From an uncultured Microbacterium sp. (GTDB lineage: Bacteria; Actinomycetota; Actinomycetes; Actinomycetales; Microbacteriaceae), in assembly GCA_947647645.1 (NCBI GenBank), contig CANSLE010000003.1, positions 1-33,914 on the forward strand: a stretch of 33,914 nucleotides of DNA. Direction: 5' to 3'. Made by a program: the position numbers and the translations under genes. Below the pieces are notes generated by a model, which saw nothing but the letters and a program-made list of their open reading frames with translations, ran no database searches and had not been told where the DNA came from. Of this stretch, positions 1 through 7,737 are shown one piece after another (within the stretch, counting starts at the first letter, position 1; each line of letters starts with the position of its first letter).

Positions 1-2
1 CC

Positions 3-59
3 CCGGGCTACGGCGGCTACCCGCCGGCTCCGCCCCTGCCGCCGCAGCAGCACGGCTGA
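3..59 (+). CDS. C-terminal tail of a Pro/Gly/Tyr-rich protein (partial)
   Basis: The window opens inside a reading frame that ends at TGA 57-59. The 18 visible residues are rich in Pro, Gly, Tyr and Gln (PGYGGYPPAPP then LPPQQHG). Such low-complexity tails are common on actinobacterial membrane or RDD/DUF4190-type proteins, but nothing here identifies the family. The frame is inferred from the absence of stops and the repeated G-Y-P composition. No function is assigned. Confidence 0.45.
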   Translation, partial: PGYGGYPPAPPLPPQQHG

Positions 60-90
60 GCGCGCAGCGCGCAGCGCGTAGCGTGGAGGC

Positions 91-882
91 ATGGTGGATG
101 CCGAGCAGTGGGAACAGATTGCCGTGGACATCGCTCGGGAGGCTGGCGCGCTCGCGCGCCGGCGTCGCGCCGAGGGCGTCGCGGTCGCCGCGACCAAGTC
201 CTCGCTCGCCGACATCGTCACGGAGGCCGATCGCGAGGTCGAGCAGCTCATCCGCGACCGTCTTGCCGAGGCCCGTCCCGACGACGGATTCCTGGGCGAG
301 GAGTCCGACCCCCGGGTCGGAACGAGCGGGGTCACCTGGGTCGTCGATCCGATCGACGGCACGGTCAACTACGCCTACGGCATCCCGCACTACGCCGTGA
401 GCATCGCGGCGGTGACGGGCGAGCCCGTTCCCGGTGCTTGGGAAGCGCAGGCCGCGGCCGTCTACAGCCCGGTCATCGACGAGCTCTTCCACGCCCGCCG
501 GGGCGGGGGCGCCTGGCTCGGCGAGCGGCGTCTCGAGGTCTCCCGCGTGACGGATGCCGGGGCCCTCCTCGCGACGGGGTTCGGCTACGACCCCGCGACC
601 CACGACGGCGATCTCGCGCGCGTGCGGCGCATGATGGTGCTCGCCCGCGACCTTCGTCGTGGCGGCGCCGCGGCGCTCGATCTCGCATACGTCGCGGCCG
701 GACGGCTCGACGGCTACTTCGAACGCGGCCTCAAGCCCTGGGACCACGCGGCAGGCGCGTTGCTGGTCACCGAGGCGGGCGGGGTCGTCGGCGGTCGCCC
801 CGGCGGTGCGCCCGGCCCGGAGATGACGGTCGCCGCAGGAGCGGCGCTGTTCGCTCGGATGCAGGATCTCCTCGACGAATGA
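91..882 (+). CDS. Inositol monophosphatase family protein
   Basis: A 263-residue, full-length member of the lithium-sensitive, Mg2+-dependent inositol monophosphatase (SuhB/HisN-like) fold. The metal-site motifs are all present: G-E-E-S at 69-72, D-P-I-D-G-T at 86-91 and W-D-H-A-A-G starting at W217. The expected activity is removal of phosphate from a small cytosolic ester such as inositol-1-phosphate or histidinol phosphate. The sequence does not separate these substrates, and no inositol or histidine gene is adjacent. The ATG at 91 was chosen because the protein then starts with the usual amphipathic helix before the K-x-S-x-x-D-x-V-T-E-A-D segment. It stands alone, with a 176-bp gap before the next gene. 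Confidence 0.9.
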   Translation: MVDAEQWEQIAVDIAREAGALARRRRAEGVAVAATKSSLADIVTEADREVEQLIRDRLAEARPDDGFLGEESDPRVGTSGVTWVVDPIDGTVNYAYGIPHYAVSIAAVTGEPVPGAWEAQAAAVYSPVIDELFHARRGGGAWLGERRLEVSRVTDAGALLATGFGYDPATHDGDLARVRRMMVLARDLRRGGAAALDLAYVAAGRLDGYFERGLKPWDHAAGALLVTEAGGVVGGRPGGAPGPEMTVAAGAALFARMQDLLDE

Positions 883-1058
883 CGTGCCCGCCGATTGACA
901 GGGATGTGGACCGCGCGTCCATGGCGTTCCCAGCGTGCAGCATGTAGTGTTTACCCGATCGTTATCTTTGTCGGCCCGAACGGCAGAGTGATCCAAAGCC
1001 CGTTGTACGTCGTCGCAGGGATATCCCCCTCCTCTGCGACCTGACGAGAGCCTGTGAT
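883..1058 (+). other. Intergenic leader of the M23 peptidase gene with two predicted hairpins
   Basis: This 176-bp gap ends at the GTG start of the peptidase. Two self-complementary elements are visible. One pairs AACGG near 979-983 with CCGTT near 1000-1004. The other is a 7-bp stem, GTCGCAG (1012-1018) with CTGCGAC (1034-1040). The second lies 19 bp before the start codon. Actinobacterial cell-wall hydrolase genes are often controlled by structured leaders, including the ydaO/c-di-AMP riboswitch, but I could not match that consensus. A TTGACA is present at 895-900 without a convincing -10 at normal spacing. Confidence 0.3.
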
Positions 1059-2471
1059 GTGACCTTCGACACCCCCACGGCTGATGCCGCGCCCTCGCGC
1101 CGCACAAGCCGGCGACCCGAAGCGGCCGCAACGCCGCCCGGGCTGGGTGTGATGACCCGCGCCGAGTATCGGAGGCTGCAGGCCCAGGGTGCTGCCCCGT
1201 CCGCCGACGCTCCGGCTCCGATCGACACGGCCGCGCCGGCCGAGCTCGTCGCCGTCGCGTCGGAGGAGCCCTCGCTCGCCGAGACCGTCGTCGCCGATGT
1301 GGCGGCCGCGATCGTGGCCGAGACGGTGGCGGGGGCCCAGCCCGACGACGCCTCCCGGCGACGCCTCCGCAGCGCCACCCGCGCGGTGTTCGAGACGGTT
1401 GCCGTCGACGAGGAGCACACCGTGGTCGCGGTGCCGACGGATGCCGAGACGTCCGTGATCGCTCCGGTCGAGGTTCCCGCCGCCGAGCCTCAACCGCTCT
1501 CGGTCGCCGATCAGCTCGGTTCCGACTCCGCCTTCGCGGCATCGACCGATGACTGCGACCTCGACGAGTTCGAGTTCGCCGCGCGACTGTTCTCCTTCAC
1601 CGGCGAGATGCCGGTTCAGTCCCCGGTGACCGGCGCCCCCGGGGAGCCCAGCGCCGAGGCCCACGCCGCCGTGCACGTCGCCCCGCGAGGCGGCTCGCGC
1701 GGGATGGCGATCGCCAAGCGGATGGCGGCGGCATCCTTCTCCGTCGGTGTCATGGCCGTCGTGGGGCTGCTCGCCGTCGGGACGACGACCCCGGCCGCGG
1801 CGATCGCCTCGGCATCCGACTCATCCGCATCCGCTGCGCAGCCTGCCGTTGTGACCGCCAGTCAGAAGCTGACCAAGGCCTCGCCCGAGCAGATCCAGGC
1901 GTTCGTCGCGTCCGGAACCGACGCGCCCACCGCGCTCGACCGCCCGGAGAGCTACAACGTCACCTCGATGGCGGAACTCGCCGCGGAGTCGGGCGTCCGC
2001 CTGTTCGCGAACACGTGGGTCAACGACCCGTCGGCGCCGATCCAGTATCCGTTCCCCGTCGGTGTGCCCATCTCGGCGGCCTTCGGCTCGATCGCGTACC
2101 TGTCGGAGTTCGCGACGCCGCACAACGGCGTCGACCTCACCCCGGGTGCAGGCGCGGAGATCCACGCAGTCGCCGCGGGCACCGTGCGCATCGCCACCGA
2201 GGCGGGCGGCGACTACGGCGTGACGGTCCTCATCGACCACATCATCGACGGCAAGCTCGTCTCGACCCGCTACGGTCACATGCAATACGGCTCGCTGCAG
2301 GTCAAGCAGGGTGACAAGGTCACCGCCGGTGAGGTCATCGGGCGTGTGGGACAGACCGGCAAGGCGACCGGCCCCCACCTGCACCTGGAGGTGCTTCTGG
2401 GCGGCACCACGCGCATCGACCCGATGCCCTGGCTCGCGGAGCACACCAAGCCGGGGCACACCGTCGGTTGA
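1059..2471 (+). CDS. Membrane-anchored M23 family metalloendopeptidase
   Basis: A 470-residue cell-wall endopeptidase. Residues 1-215 form a long, Ala/Pro/Glu-rich, low-complexity cytoplasmic region. Residues about 222-250 are a single hydrophobic segment ending in T-T-P-A-A-A, fitting a membrane anchor or late signal. Residues about 330-460 are a LytM/peptidase_M23 domain with Zn ligands H355 and D359 (H-N-G-V-D), and H407 (Y-G-H-M) and H442 in H-L-H. All catalytic positions are present, so an active peptidoglycan-crosslink hydrolase outside the membrane is expected. The GTG at 1059 follows the structured leader. An internal ATG at residue 32 (M-T-R-A-E-Y-R-R-L) is a possible alternative start. 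Confidence 0.88.
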   Translation: MTFDTPTADAAPSRRTSRRPEAAATPPGLGVMTRAEYRRLQAQGAAPSADAPAPIDTAAPAELVAVASEEPSLAETVVADVAAAIVAETVAGAQPDDASRRRLRSATRAVFETVAVDEEHTVVAVPTDAETSVIAPVEVPAAEPQPLSVADQLGSDSAFAASTDDCDLDEFEFAARLFSFTGEMPVQSPVTGAPGEPSAEAHAAVHVAPRGGSRGMAIAKRMAAASFSVGVMAVVGLLAVGTTTPAAAIASASDSSASAAQPAVVTASQKLTKASPEQIQAFVASGTDAPTALDRPESYNVTSMAELAAESGVRLFANTWVNDPSAPIQYPFPVGVPISAAFGSIAYLSEFATPHNGVDLTPGAGAEIHAVAAGTVRIATEAGGDYGVTVLIDHIIDGKLVSTRYGHMQYGSLQVKQGDKVTAGEVIGRVGQTGKATGPHLHLEVLLGGTTRIDPMPWLAEHTKPGHTVG

Positions 2472-2497
2472 CCCGATTCTGTGGGACGCTCCGGCTC

Positions 2498-2506
2498 TGA
2501 TATTCT
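2498..2506 (+). promoter_or_regulatory. Candidate extended -10 promoter element for the tRNA genes
   Basis: TGA followed by TATTCT (2501-2506) matches an extended -10 box in an otherwise GC-rich gap. It lies 28 bp before the tRNA-Thr 5' end, which suits a short-leader stable-RNA transcript. No good -35 hexamer is at 16-18 bp, so this is a motif match only. Confidence 0.35.
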
Positions 2507-2534
2507 TTTCTGGTTGCCCCGTGAGGGTCAGCAC

Positions 2535-2606
2535 GCCCCGATAGCTCAGTGGCAGAGCACTTCCATGGTAAGGAAGGGGTCGTCAGTTCAATCCTGACTC
2601 GGGGCT
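2535..2606 (+). tRNA. tRNA-Thr (anticodon GGT)
   Basis: A complete cloverleaf can be folded by eye. The acceptor stem GCCCCGA pairs with TCGGGGC, and discriminator T is at 2606. The D arm contains AGCTCAGTGGCAGAGC. The anticodon stem is CTTCC/GGAAG around loop ATGGTAA, giving anticodon GGT. The T arm carries GTTCAATCC. CCA is not encoded. Confidence 0.95.
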
Positions 2607-2641
2607 CGCAGCATCCACATCTCGCCGTGTGGGTGCGGCGC

Positions 2642-2718
2642 GGCGGGGTAGCTCAGTTGGTGAGAGCGCACGACTCATAATCGTGAGGTCGCGGGTTCAA
2701 GCCCCGCTCCCGCTACCA
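2642..2718 (+). tRNA. tRNA-Met (anticodon CAT), encoded CCA; target of an integrated element
   Basis: Acceptor GGCGGGG pairs with TCCCGCT with terminal G-U pairs. The anticodon stem CACGA/TCGTG encloses loop CTCATAA (anticodon CAT), the T stem GCGGG/CCCGC carries GTTCAAG, and CCA is encoded at 2716-2718. The elongator type is inferred from the paired acceptor end and T-arm. The 3' half is also the last 15 or so codons of the recombinase gene read from the other strand, which marks this tRNA as an attachment site. Confidence 0.94.
2675..2718. other. Probable attachment-site end of an integrated element (tRNA 3' half)
   Basis: The recombinase reading frame enters the tRNA-Met gene from the right and stops in its anticodon loop. 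This is the usual geometry where an element regenerates a tRNA 3' end on integration. The identity segment should be the T arm plus acceptor up to CCA. I found no second copy of that tRNA segment in the window, so the far boundary is either outside it or deleted. Confidence 0.5.
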
Positions 2719-3994
2719 AACTAGTCATACTCGAACAAATGACCTTGAGATAAAGGTCCAGGCGTTCGACATAAGAAGCGTCGGAGATCTCTCCGGCGCT
2801 TTTCGTGTTGGTGGGCGTGTGGGAGCTGTTGAGGGCGGCGTCGCGGATGTCGGCGACGAGCGGCTGGAACTCGCGACCGACGTGGAGAAGGTGGCCGTCG
2901 TCGTCGACCCAGATGCGGCCGAAGAAGGCGGCGAGGAGCTTGCGCTTCACCGCCCCGGTCGCCGCTGTGAAGAGGGCGTCGGGCCTGGCCATCAGGTCGA
3001 GGTAGCTGAGGACCATTTCGGTGCGTTGTTGGAGTGACTCAGTGGTGGTGTCGAGGCCGGTGCGGACCTCGTGTTTCTTGATCTGGAGGTTGCGGAGCCG
3101 GGAGCGGAGCTTGTCGGTGGGGAGCGCACCGTCGGCAGCGAGATCGACGAGGCGTTCTTCTTGTACCTCGAGCTTCTTCAGCTCCTTCTGAAGGCAGGCG
3201 CGCTGCTCCTCCTGGCGAGTCAGGATGTGGCGCAGTGCCGCCTGGACTTCCTCTTTCGCGGTCTCAATGGACTCGGGGGAAAGACGCAGACTGGCGAACT
3301 CGCGGGTGAGGGCGCGTTCGATCTACAGTGACGGGAGGAACGGCAGGTCGCAATGACGGTCCTGTCTACCCCGGCATATGAAGTACTCGTAGATCTGATC
3401 GGCATGGTTCTTGGCCTCGGTGAAGATGAGGCGGTGCTCCTGGCCGACGTCGTGGCAGCGACCGCAGTGCAGCATGCCGCGGGCGAAGTGGTTGTGGACG
3501 CGGTCACGCTGTCCCCTCTTCACGCGGGCATCGATCACCTGTTGCACGCGGTCGAAGAGTTCGGGCGTGATGGGTGCTTCGTGCCTGCCCGGATAGAGGT
3601 GGCCTTTGAAGGTGACCATGCCGAGGTAGTACGGGTCGCGGAGGATCATGCCGAGTTGGCTGCGAGAAAGTGGCCGCTCCGGCCACTTCGTGGACTTCCT
3701 TGTGGTGAGGCCCTGTTCGGCGAGCATCGCGGCAAGCTTGGTAGTGCTGTACTCACCGGTTGCGTACTGCTCGAACGCCCACCGGATCAGCGGGGCACGC
3801 TCTTCGTCGATACCGATGGTGTTGACGAGACGTCCGTCGAAGTCTTTGCGGGCGTTGGTGTAGCCGAGTTTGGCGCGACCGACCGTGCCGCCGTTCTTCG
3901 CGTTGTTGAGGGATAGAGCCGTCCTCACGAACGTGCTCTTCCACCGGTCGCTCGCGCACCACCCTCTACATTCACGACCATGCCTCGTTCGCAT
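2675..3994 (-). pseudogene. Decayed site-specific serine recombinase (element integrase) running into tRNA-Met
   Basis: One minus-strand frame covers the C-terminal two thirds of a large serine recombinase and is broken by one in-frame TAG at 3323-3325. Upstream of the stop are a Recombinase-domain core (A-K-N-G-G-T-V-G-R-A-K-L-G-Y near 3905, then R-D-P-Y-Y-L-G) and a zinc ribbon with C-G-R-C. Downstream the same frame continues as a charged helical region (E-E-V-Q-A-A-L-R-H-I, K-E-L-K-K-L-E-V) and a beta segment (F-F-G-R-I-W-V-D-D-D-G). It ends A-G-L-E-P-A-T-S-R-L with the stop inside the tRNA anticodon loop. The N-terminal resolvase domain with the catalytic Ser is absent above about 3960. 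With both the truncation and the stop, integrase activity is not expected. Confidence 0.85.
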
Positions 3995-4056
3995 TCAGCA
4001 GTTCAGACAGAGAGCATTCCCCGTTCCCTGGCCGCATGTGTGAAGGAGGACATCTC

Positions 4057-4725
4057 ATGGTGCAGGGCATCATCATCCCCGCATCGGAATCGAAGGCAGT
4101 GGTCTGCGCCGAGTTCGCGACGCTCGAGGACTACCAACGACTGGTCGGCGGCTGGATCGAAGCGGTCGACATTCCAGTTCTCAATGCGACGATGTACGTC
4201 AACGAAGAAGGGCCGCTTCGGGGGCTGCCGTTCAACCGGCGTGCCACCTTCCCATTGTGGTTTCACGTGCCCGCAACTCGTGGCCGCGCGCGGCTTGTCG
4301 ACAACGCGGTACCGGTCGGGGGTGGAGAGACCGCTGGCAACCGCACCGACCTGTCGACCGCGGTATCGCAACTGCTCCTCGGGCACGGGGAACACAACGT
4401 CAGCACCCGCGAGCCGGGTGGTACGCGGTGGCGATCCGAGCCGGAGCCGCACGAGGACTATCTCGAAGCGATCATCTGGGCCACGGTGCTTCAGGAGTAC
4501 GCGCCAGGCCCGCAGGTCCGTGAGCGCCCGGTCGACGACAACTACGAGAAGCAGCGACACTCCGCACATAGCGGTGGGCACCGCAGGAATGCGAGTCCTA
4601 TGTCGGTATCCACCGCCTTTTCGATATGTGGCGCGATGACAGTTCACGCACGCCGGTCAGCCGGAGGGTCGCGCGGACGATCAGTTGGGTCAGCAAAATC
4701 GAAGCACGCCCGGCTGTGCGGCTAG
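4057..4725 (+). CDS. DUF3846-domain protein, C-terminal half frameshifted
   Basis: The ATG at 4057 is preceded by a strong GAAGGAGG at a 6-7 nt distance, so it is preferred over the in-frame ATG at 4036. Residues 1-90 resemble the DUF3846 family of integrative elements and plasmids (G-I-I-I-P at 4-8, then L-V-G-G-W-I-E-A-V). The function is unknown. After about residue 168 (E-K-Q-R) coherent coding appears to move first to frame 2 (I-A-V-G-T-A near 4568-4585). It then moves to frame 3 (F-D-M-W-R-D-D-S-S-R-T-P-V-S-R near 4618-4662). The printed end at 4725 is therefore probably not the original C-terminus. The gene lies between the dead recombinase and the ISL3 insertion. Confidence 0.55.
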   Translation: MVQGIIIPASESKAVVCAEFATLEDYQRLVGGWIEAVDIPVLNATMYVNEEGPLRGLPFNRRATFPLWFHVPATRGRARLVDNAVPVGGGETAGNRTDLSTAVSQLLLGHGEHNVSTREPGGTRWRSEPEPHEDYLEAIIWATVLQEYAPGPQVRERPVDDNYEKQRHSAHSGGHRRNASPMSVSTAFSICGAMTVHARRSAGGSRGRSVGSAKSKHARLCG

Positions 4726-4750
4726 CACCCTCAGTTGGAGGTACGCGGGG

Positions 4751-4758
4751 GTGTTCGG
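4751..4758. repeat. Left 8-bp target-site duplication of the ISL3 element
   Basis: GTGTTCGG lies immediately outside the left inverted repeat and is repeated exactly at 6216-6223. Eight base pairs is the usual duplication size for ISL3-family elements. Confidence 0.9.
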
Positions 4759-4782
4759 GGCTCTTCGGACATTCGGTGGGGT
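4759..4782 (+). repeat. ISL3 left terminal inverted repeat
   Basis: A 24-bp end whose reverse complement matches the right end with one mismatch. It also matches the solitary copy at 14078-14101 exactly. Confidence 0.92.
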
Positions 4783-4872
4783 GAGGCTCGCCGGGTGAGG
4801 TTCGAGGGGTAGGGGTCGAGGTCCCCGAGGATCAGAAGCGCTAACTCTCTGATCGACTACGAGGACCTCGAC

Positions 4873-6192
4873 GTGCTTCACCCTACTTCGGGGTGCGCTG
4901 ACGCGCGCTCCGCCTTCTGCCCCTGTCCCCGCTGCGACGTTCTGCTCGGCTTGGAGGGCGTCCATGTCGAGCACGTCGACCGCCGAGACGCACTGCTGAT
5001 CGTGACGGTCTCAAGCCCCGCGTTCCCGACGGGGTGCCCGTCGTGTGGGGTCCTCGCGGCCGGCGGCGGGTGCCGAAGCCGGGTGCTCCATGACGTGCCC
5101 GGCGTATCGCGAGTGCGGATCGTATGGCGGCAGCGGACATGGCGATGCGTCGACGAGGGCTGCGAGCGGAAGGCGTTCGTGGAGCAACTGCCGACTCTGG
5201 TCGCTCGGCGCGGGTCAATCACCAAGCGAGCCATCGACTGGGCGGTCGGGCAGTTGCGGCGCGAGCATGCCACAATCGCGGGACTTGCCCGTCAGCTCGG
5301 AACGTCATGGAAGACGGTGTGGCGCGCCATCGAGCCCGAGCTGGTGCGGCTCGCGGCTGACGAGTCCCGGTTCGATGGCGTCACCACGCTCGGTGTCGAC
5401 GAGCACGTCTGGCATCACGTCGACCCCCGTACGCGCGGCCCGAAGGAGCTGACCGGGATGGTCGATCTGTCCCGTGACAGTCGCGGAAAGACGCGGGCCA
5501 GACTGCTCGACCTCGTGCCGGGCAGATCGGGGAAGGCCTACGCAACTTGGCTCGGTGCACGCGGCGACGCGTTCCGAAACAACGTGAAGGTCGCCGCGTT
5601 GGATCCGTTCGCCGGTTACAAGACCGCGATCGACGACAAGCTCGACGACGCCGTCGCGGTCCTCGATGCGTTCCACGTCGTCAAGCTCGGCACCGCCGCC
5701 GTGGACGAGGTCCGCCGCCGGATCCAGCAAGACACCCTCGGGCATCGCGGCATGAAGGGCGACCCGCTCTACGGGATCCACACCATCCTCCGCGCCGGAG
5801 CCGAGAACCTCACCGAGAAGCAGCGGCTCAGGCTGGCAACGGCGCTCGAGGCCGACCCCGCGCACGACGAGGTGTTCATCGCATGGCAGTGCGCACAGCA
5901 GCTGCGTTCCGCCTACCACCAGAAGGACCTCACCGAGGGGCGACGCATCGCGGAGAAGGTCGTCGAGTCGTTCCACAGCTGCCCGATCCCCGAGATCGCA
6001 CGCCTGGGCCGCACCCTCCGCCGCTGGCGCGACGCGTTCCTGGCCTACTTCACCACCAGCCGCGCGAACAACGGCGGCACCGAAGCCGTCAACGGGATCA
6101 TCGAGCTGCACCGCCGCCTCGCCCGCGGCTACCGCAACCGGCACAACTACCGCCTCCGGATGCTCCTCGCCGCCGGCGGACTCACCCCATGA
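4873..6192 (+). CDS. ISL3-family transposase
   Basis: A 439-residue DDE transposase, full length for the family, starting at GTG 4873. An N-terminal Cys zinc-binding region (C-P-S-C-G and a downstream C-V-D-E-G-C) is followed by a helix-turn-helix near residues 135-155. The catalytic core follows: G-V-D-E-H with the first Asp near 192, D-P-F-A-G-Y with the second near 244, and the Glu in T-E-A-V-N-G near 405. The C-terminus is Arg-rich (R-N-R-H-N-Y-R-L-R-M-L-L). It moves the surrounding element by cut-and-paste. The stop codon region overlaps the right inverted repeat. Confidence 0.93.
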   Translation: MLHPTSGCADARSAFCPCPRCDVLLGLEGVHVEHVDRRDALLIVTVSSPAFPTGCPSCGVLAAGGGCRSRVLHDVPGVSRVRIVWRQRTWRCVDEGCERKAFVEQLPTLVARRGSITKRAIDWAVGQLRREHATIAGLARQLGTSWKTVWRAIEPELVRLAADESRFDGVTTLGVDEHVWHHVDPRTRGPKELTGMVDLSRDSRGKTRARLLDLVPGRSGKAYATWLGARGDAFRNNVKVAALDPFAGYKTAIDDKLDDAVAVLDAFHVVKLGTAAVDEVRRRIQQDTLGHRGMKGDPLYGIHTILRAGAENLTEKQRLRLATALEADPAHDEVFIAWQCAQQLRSAYHQKDLTEGRRIAEKVVESFHSCPIPEIARLGRTLRRWRDAFLAYFTTSRANNGGTEAVNGIIELHRRLARGYRNRHNYRLRMLLAAGGLTP

Positions 6193-6215
6193 CCCCACCG
6201 GATGTCCGAAGAGCC
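6192..6215 (-). repeat. ISL3 right terminal inverted repeat
   Basis: Right end of the element (ends GTCCGAAGAGCC). It differs from the left end at one position. Confidence 0.92.
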
Positions 6216-6223
6216 GTGTTCGG
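6216..6223. repeat. Right 8-bp target-site duplication of the ISL3 element
   Basis: GTGTTCGG, identical to 4751-4758. Confidence 0.9.
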
Positions 6224-6675
6224 CAGAGCGGCGATTCTGGGCTACCGCTCCCGCGGTTCCCTTCCGACCCTGACCCTGCCCCTGACGTCCGGCGCAAGTA
6301 CACTCGATGAGGCGCAGTCCTCGAAGTGGAGTTTCAGTGCTCACTCGCTTGAGCGTTCGTGCCCCCGCTGGGCCGGGCTGCTCCTTTGCCCCGTGCGCAT
6401 GGACAAACGCGCCCGACATCGCTCGGGGAGTGACTTCGGCGCGCGTTCCGTCCGGCGCCCCTTCGCGCCTGGAGAGTCTTTTTTCGCAGTTCAGTGGTAG
6501 TTTTCGTCGACGCAACAGGACTGACATCGCATCGATACCCATTCAGCGAACTCTTATGTCGCGCTTCGAATGTGTTCAGCCATGGAACTTTCGGTCGATG
6601 GCTCACGGCGCTAGGTTCGAAATGAAAGTTCACGACGCCTTCTTACGAAATCACCATTCATCATTGAGGGGTAAT
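6224..6675 (+). other. Non-coding leader of the NeuB-type operon
   Basis: About 450 bp without a convincing gene. Base composition drops visibly after about 6480, with T-rich patches, and this lower GC continues into the operon. An open frame runs through the gap in phase with the NeuB gene. Its sequence is low-complexity and has no domain resemblance, so I treat it as untranslated. A Shine-Dalgarno-like GAGGGG at 6666-6671 precedes ATG 6676. No confident promoter hexamers were found. Confidence 0.5.
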
Positions 6676-7737
6676 ATGCGTGCTTTGAAGATCGGATCGA
6701 CTGAAGTTTCTGACACTTCTCCGGCGTATGTAATCGCCGAGATCGGTCACAACCACGGCGGAGATCTCGCTGCCGCCAAGGATCTGTTTGTCGCCGCCGC
6801 AGAAGCAGGTGCATCCGCGGTAAAGCTGCAGAAGCGAGACAATCAGGGCCTCTTCACTAGGGAAATGCTCGAAAAGCCGTATGGCGGTCGCAATAGCTAC
6901 GGTGCAACCTACGGTGAGCATCGGCAGGCGCTGGAATTCGGTGAACGTGAGTATCGAGAGCTTGCGAGTCTCGCCGCCGAGCTAGGGATCGACTTCTTCA
7001 CCACCGCTTTTGATGAGGTGAGCCTGGACTTCATCGTGAGTCTCGGTCTTCCCGCAATCAAGATTGCCTCCGGGGATCTCACCAACTCGCCGCTGCTCGA
7101 AGCGGCCGGCAAGACCGGCGTGCCGGTCATCGTGAGCTCCGGTGGTGCAAACCTGTCGGACGTTGTGACCGCGGTGTCCGTTCTGGACGGTGTGGGCGCC
7201 AGCTTCGCTCTGCTGCAGTGCACGGCCACCTATCCCGCACAGCCTGAGCAGCTGAATCTTAGGGTAATCGATACCTATCGACGGCTTTTCCCGAACGCCG
7301 TGATCGGATACTCCGGCCATGACGTCCTTCCTACGGCGCCGATTGCGGCGTACACGCTAGGAGCCCGGGTAGTGGAGCGGCACTTCACCCTCGACAAGGG
7401 AGCTCCGGGGAGCGACCACCACTTTTCTCAAACCCCCGCTGAGCTGAAGGCGATGGTGGAGGATCTCGCCGTAGTGCGGGTGGCGCTCGGCTCCTCGGTC
7501 AAACAGCAGCTGCCCGAAGAAGCCCCGGCCCTGGCAAAGATGTCCAAAACGCTCGTCGTTCGCGGGAATCACCGGGCGGGTGCTGTTGTGGACCGGAGCA
7601 TGCTCGTTGCGAAGACGTCAGGGCGGCCGGGGATTCGCCCGGCAGCATTGGGCGAGGTCGTCGGATCACGTCTCGCTCGAGATGTTGAGGATGAACACGT
7701 ACTCCGGTTCTCAGATCTCGTGGATGCGACGGCGTGA
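6676..7737 (+). CDS. NeuB-family (N-acetylneuraminate/sialic-acid-type) synthase
   Basis: A 353-residue PEP-dependent synthase of the NeuB/SpsE family, which joins PEP to a C6 amino-sugar (or its 6-phosphate) to give a 3-deoxy-nonulosonic acid. The TIM barrel carries the expected residues: E22 (A-E-I-G-H-N-H), K50 and K53, K129 (A-I-K-I-A-S-G-D), H215 (G-Y-S-G-H-D) and H236 (E-R-H-F-T-L-D-K). A C-terminal SAF/antifreeze-like domain (about 288-350) has the substrate-contacting R-P-G-I-R-P at 317-322. The ATG at 6676 follows GAGGGG. The last four bases overlap the next gene's GTG. No CMP-sialate synthetase or UDP-GlcNAc epimerase accompanies it, so the product identity is open. Confidence 0.88.
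   Translation: MRALKIGSTEVSDTSPAYVIAEIGHNHGGDLAAAKDLFVAAAEAGASAVKLQKRDNQGLFTREMLEKPYGGRNSYGATYGEHRQALEFGEREYRELASLAAELGIDFFTTAFDEVSLDFIVSLGLPAIKIASGDLTNSPLLEAAGKTGVPVIVSSGGANLSDVVTAVSVLDGVGASFALLQCTATYPAQPEQLNLRVIDTYRRLFPNAVIGYSGHDVLPTAPIAAYTLGARVVERHFTLDKGAPGSDHHFSQTPAELKAMVEDLAVVRVALGSSVKQQLPEEAPALAKMSKTLVVRGNHRAGAVVDRSMLVAKTSGRPGIRPAALGEVVGSRLARDVEDEHVLRFSDLVDATA

Larger units (their letters stand above)
4759..6215 (+). mobile_element. ISL3-family insertion sequence, intact (1457 bp)
   Basis: The element is bounded by 24-bp terminal inverted repeats at 4759-4782 (beginning GGCTCTTCGGACAT) and 6192-6215 that differ at one position. It has a perfect 8-bp target duplication outside. It carries one full transposase gene. 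Intact ends, duplication and open frame indicate a recent insertion. It sits directly after the decayed DUF3846 gene and before the lower-GC operon. Confidence 0.93.

Noticed and set aside
883..1058. c-di-AMP (ydaO) riboswitch before the M23 gene
   Set aside because: Hairpins exist but I could not match the conserved core, so it is reported only as a structured leader.
3323..3325. Amber readthrough or pyrrolysine in the recombinase
   Set aside because: The gene also lacks its catalytic domain, so simple decay explains the stop.
6307..6675. In-frame extension of the NeuB-type gene by 123 codons
   Set aside because: The added sequence is low-complexity and unlike the family. The family N-terminus and a Shine-Dalgarno point to ATG 6676.
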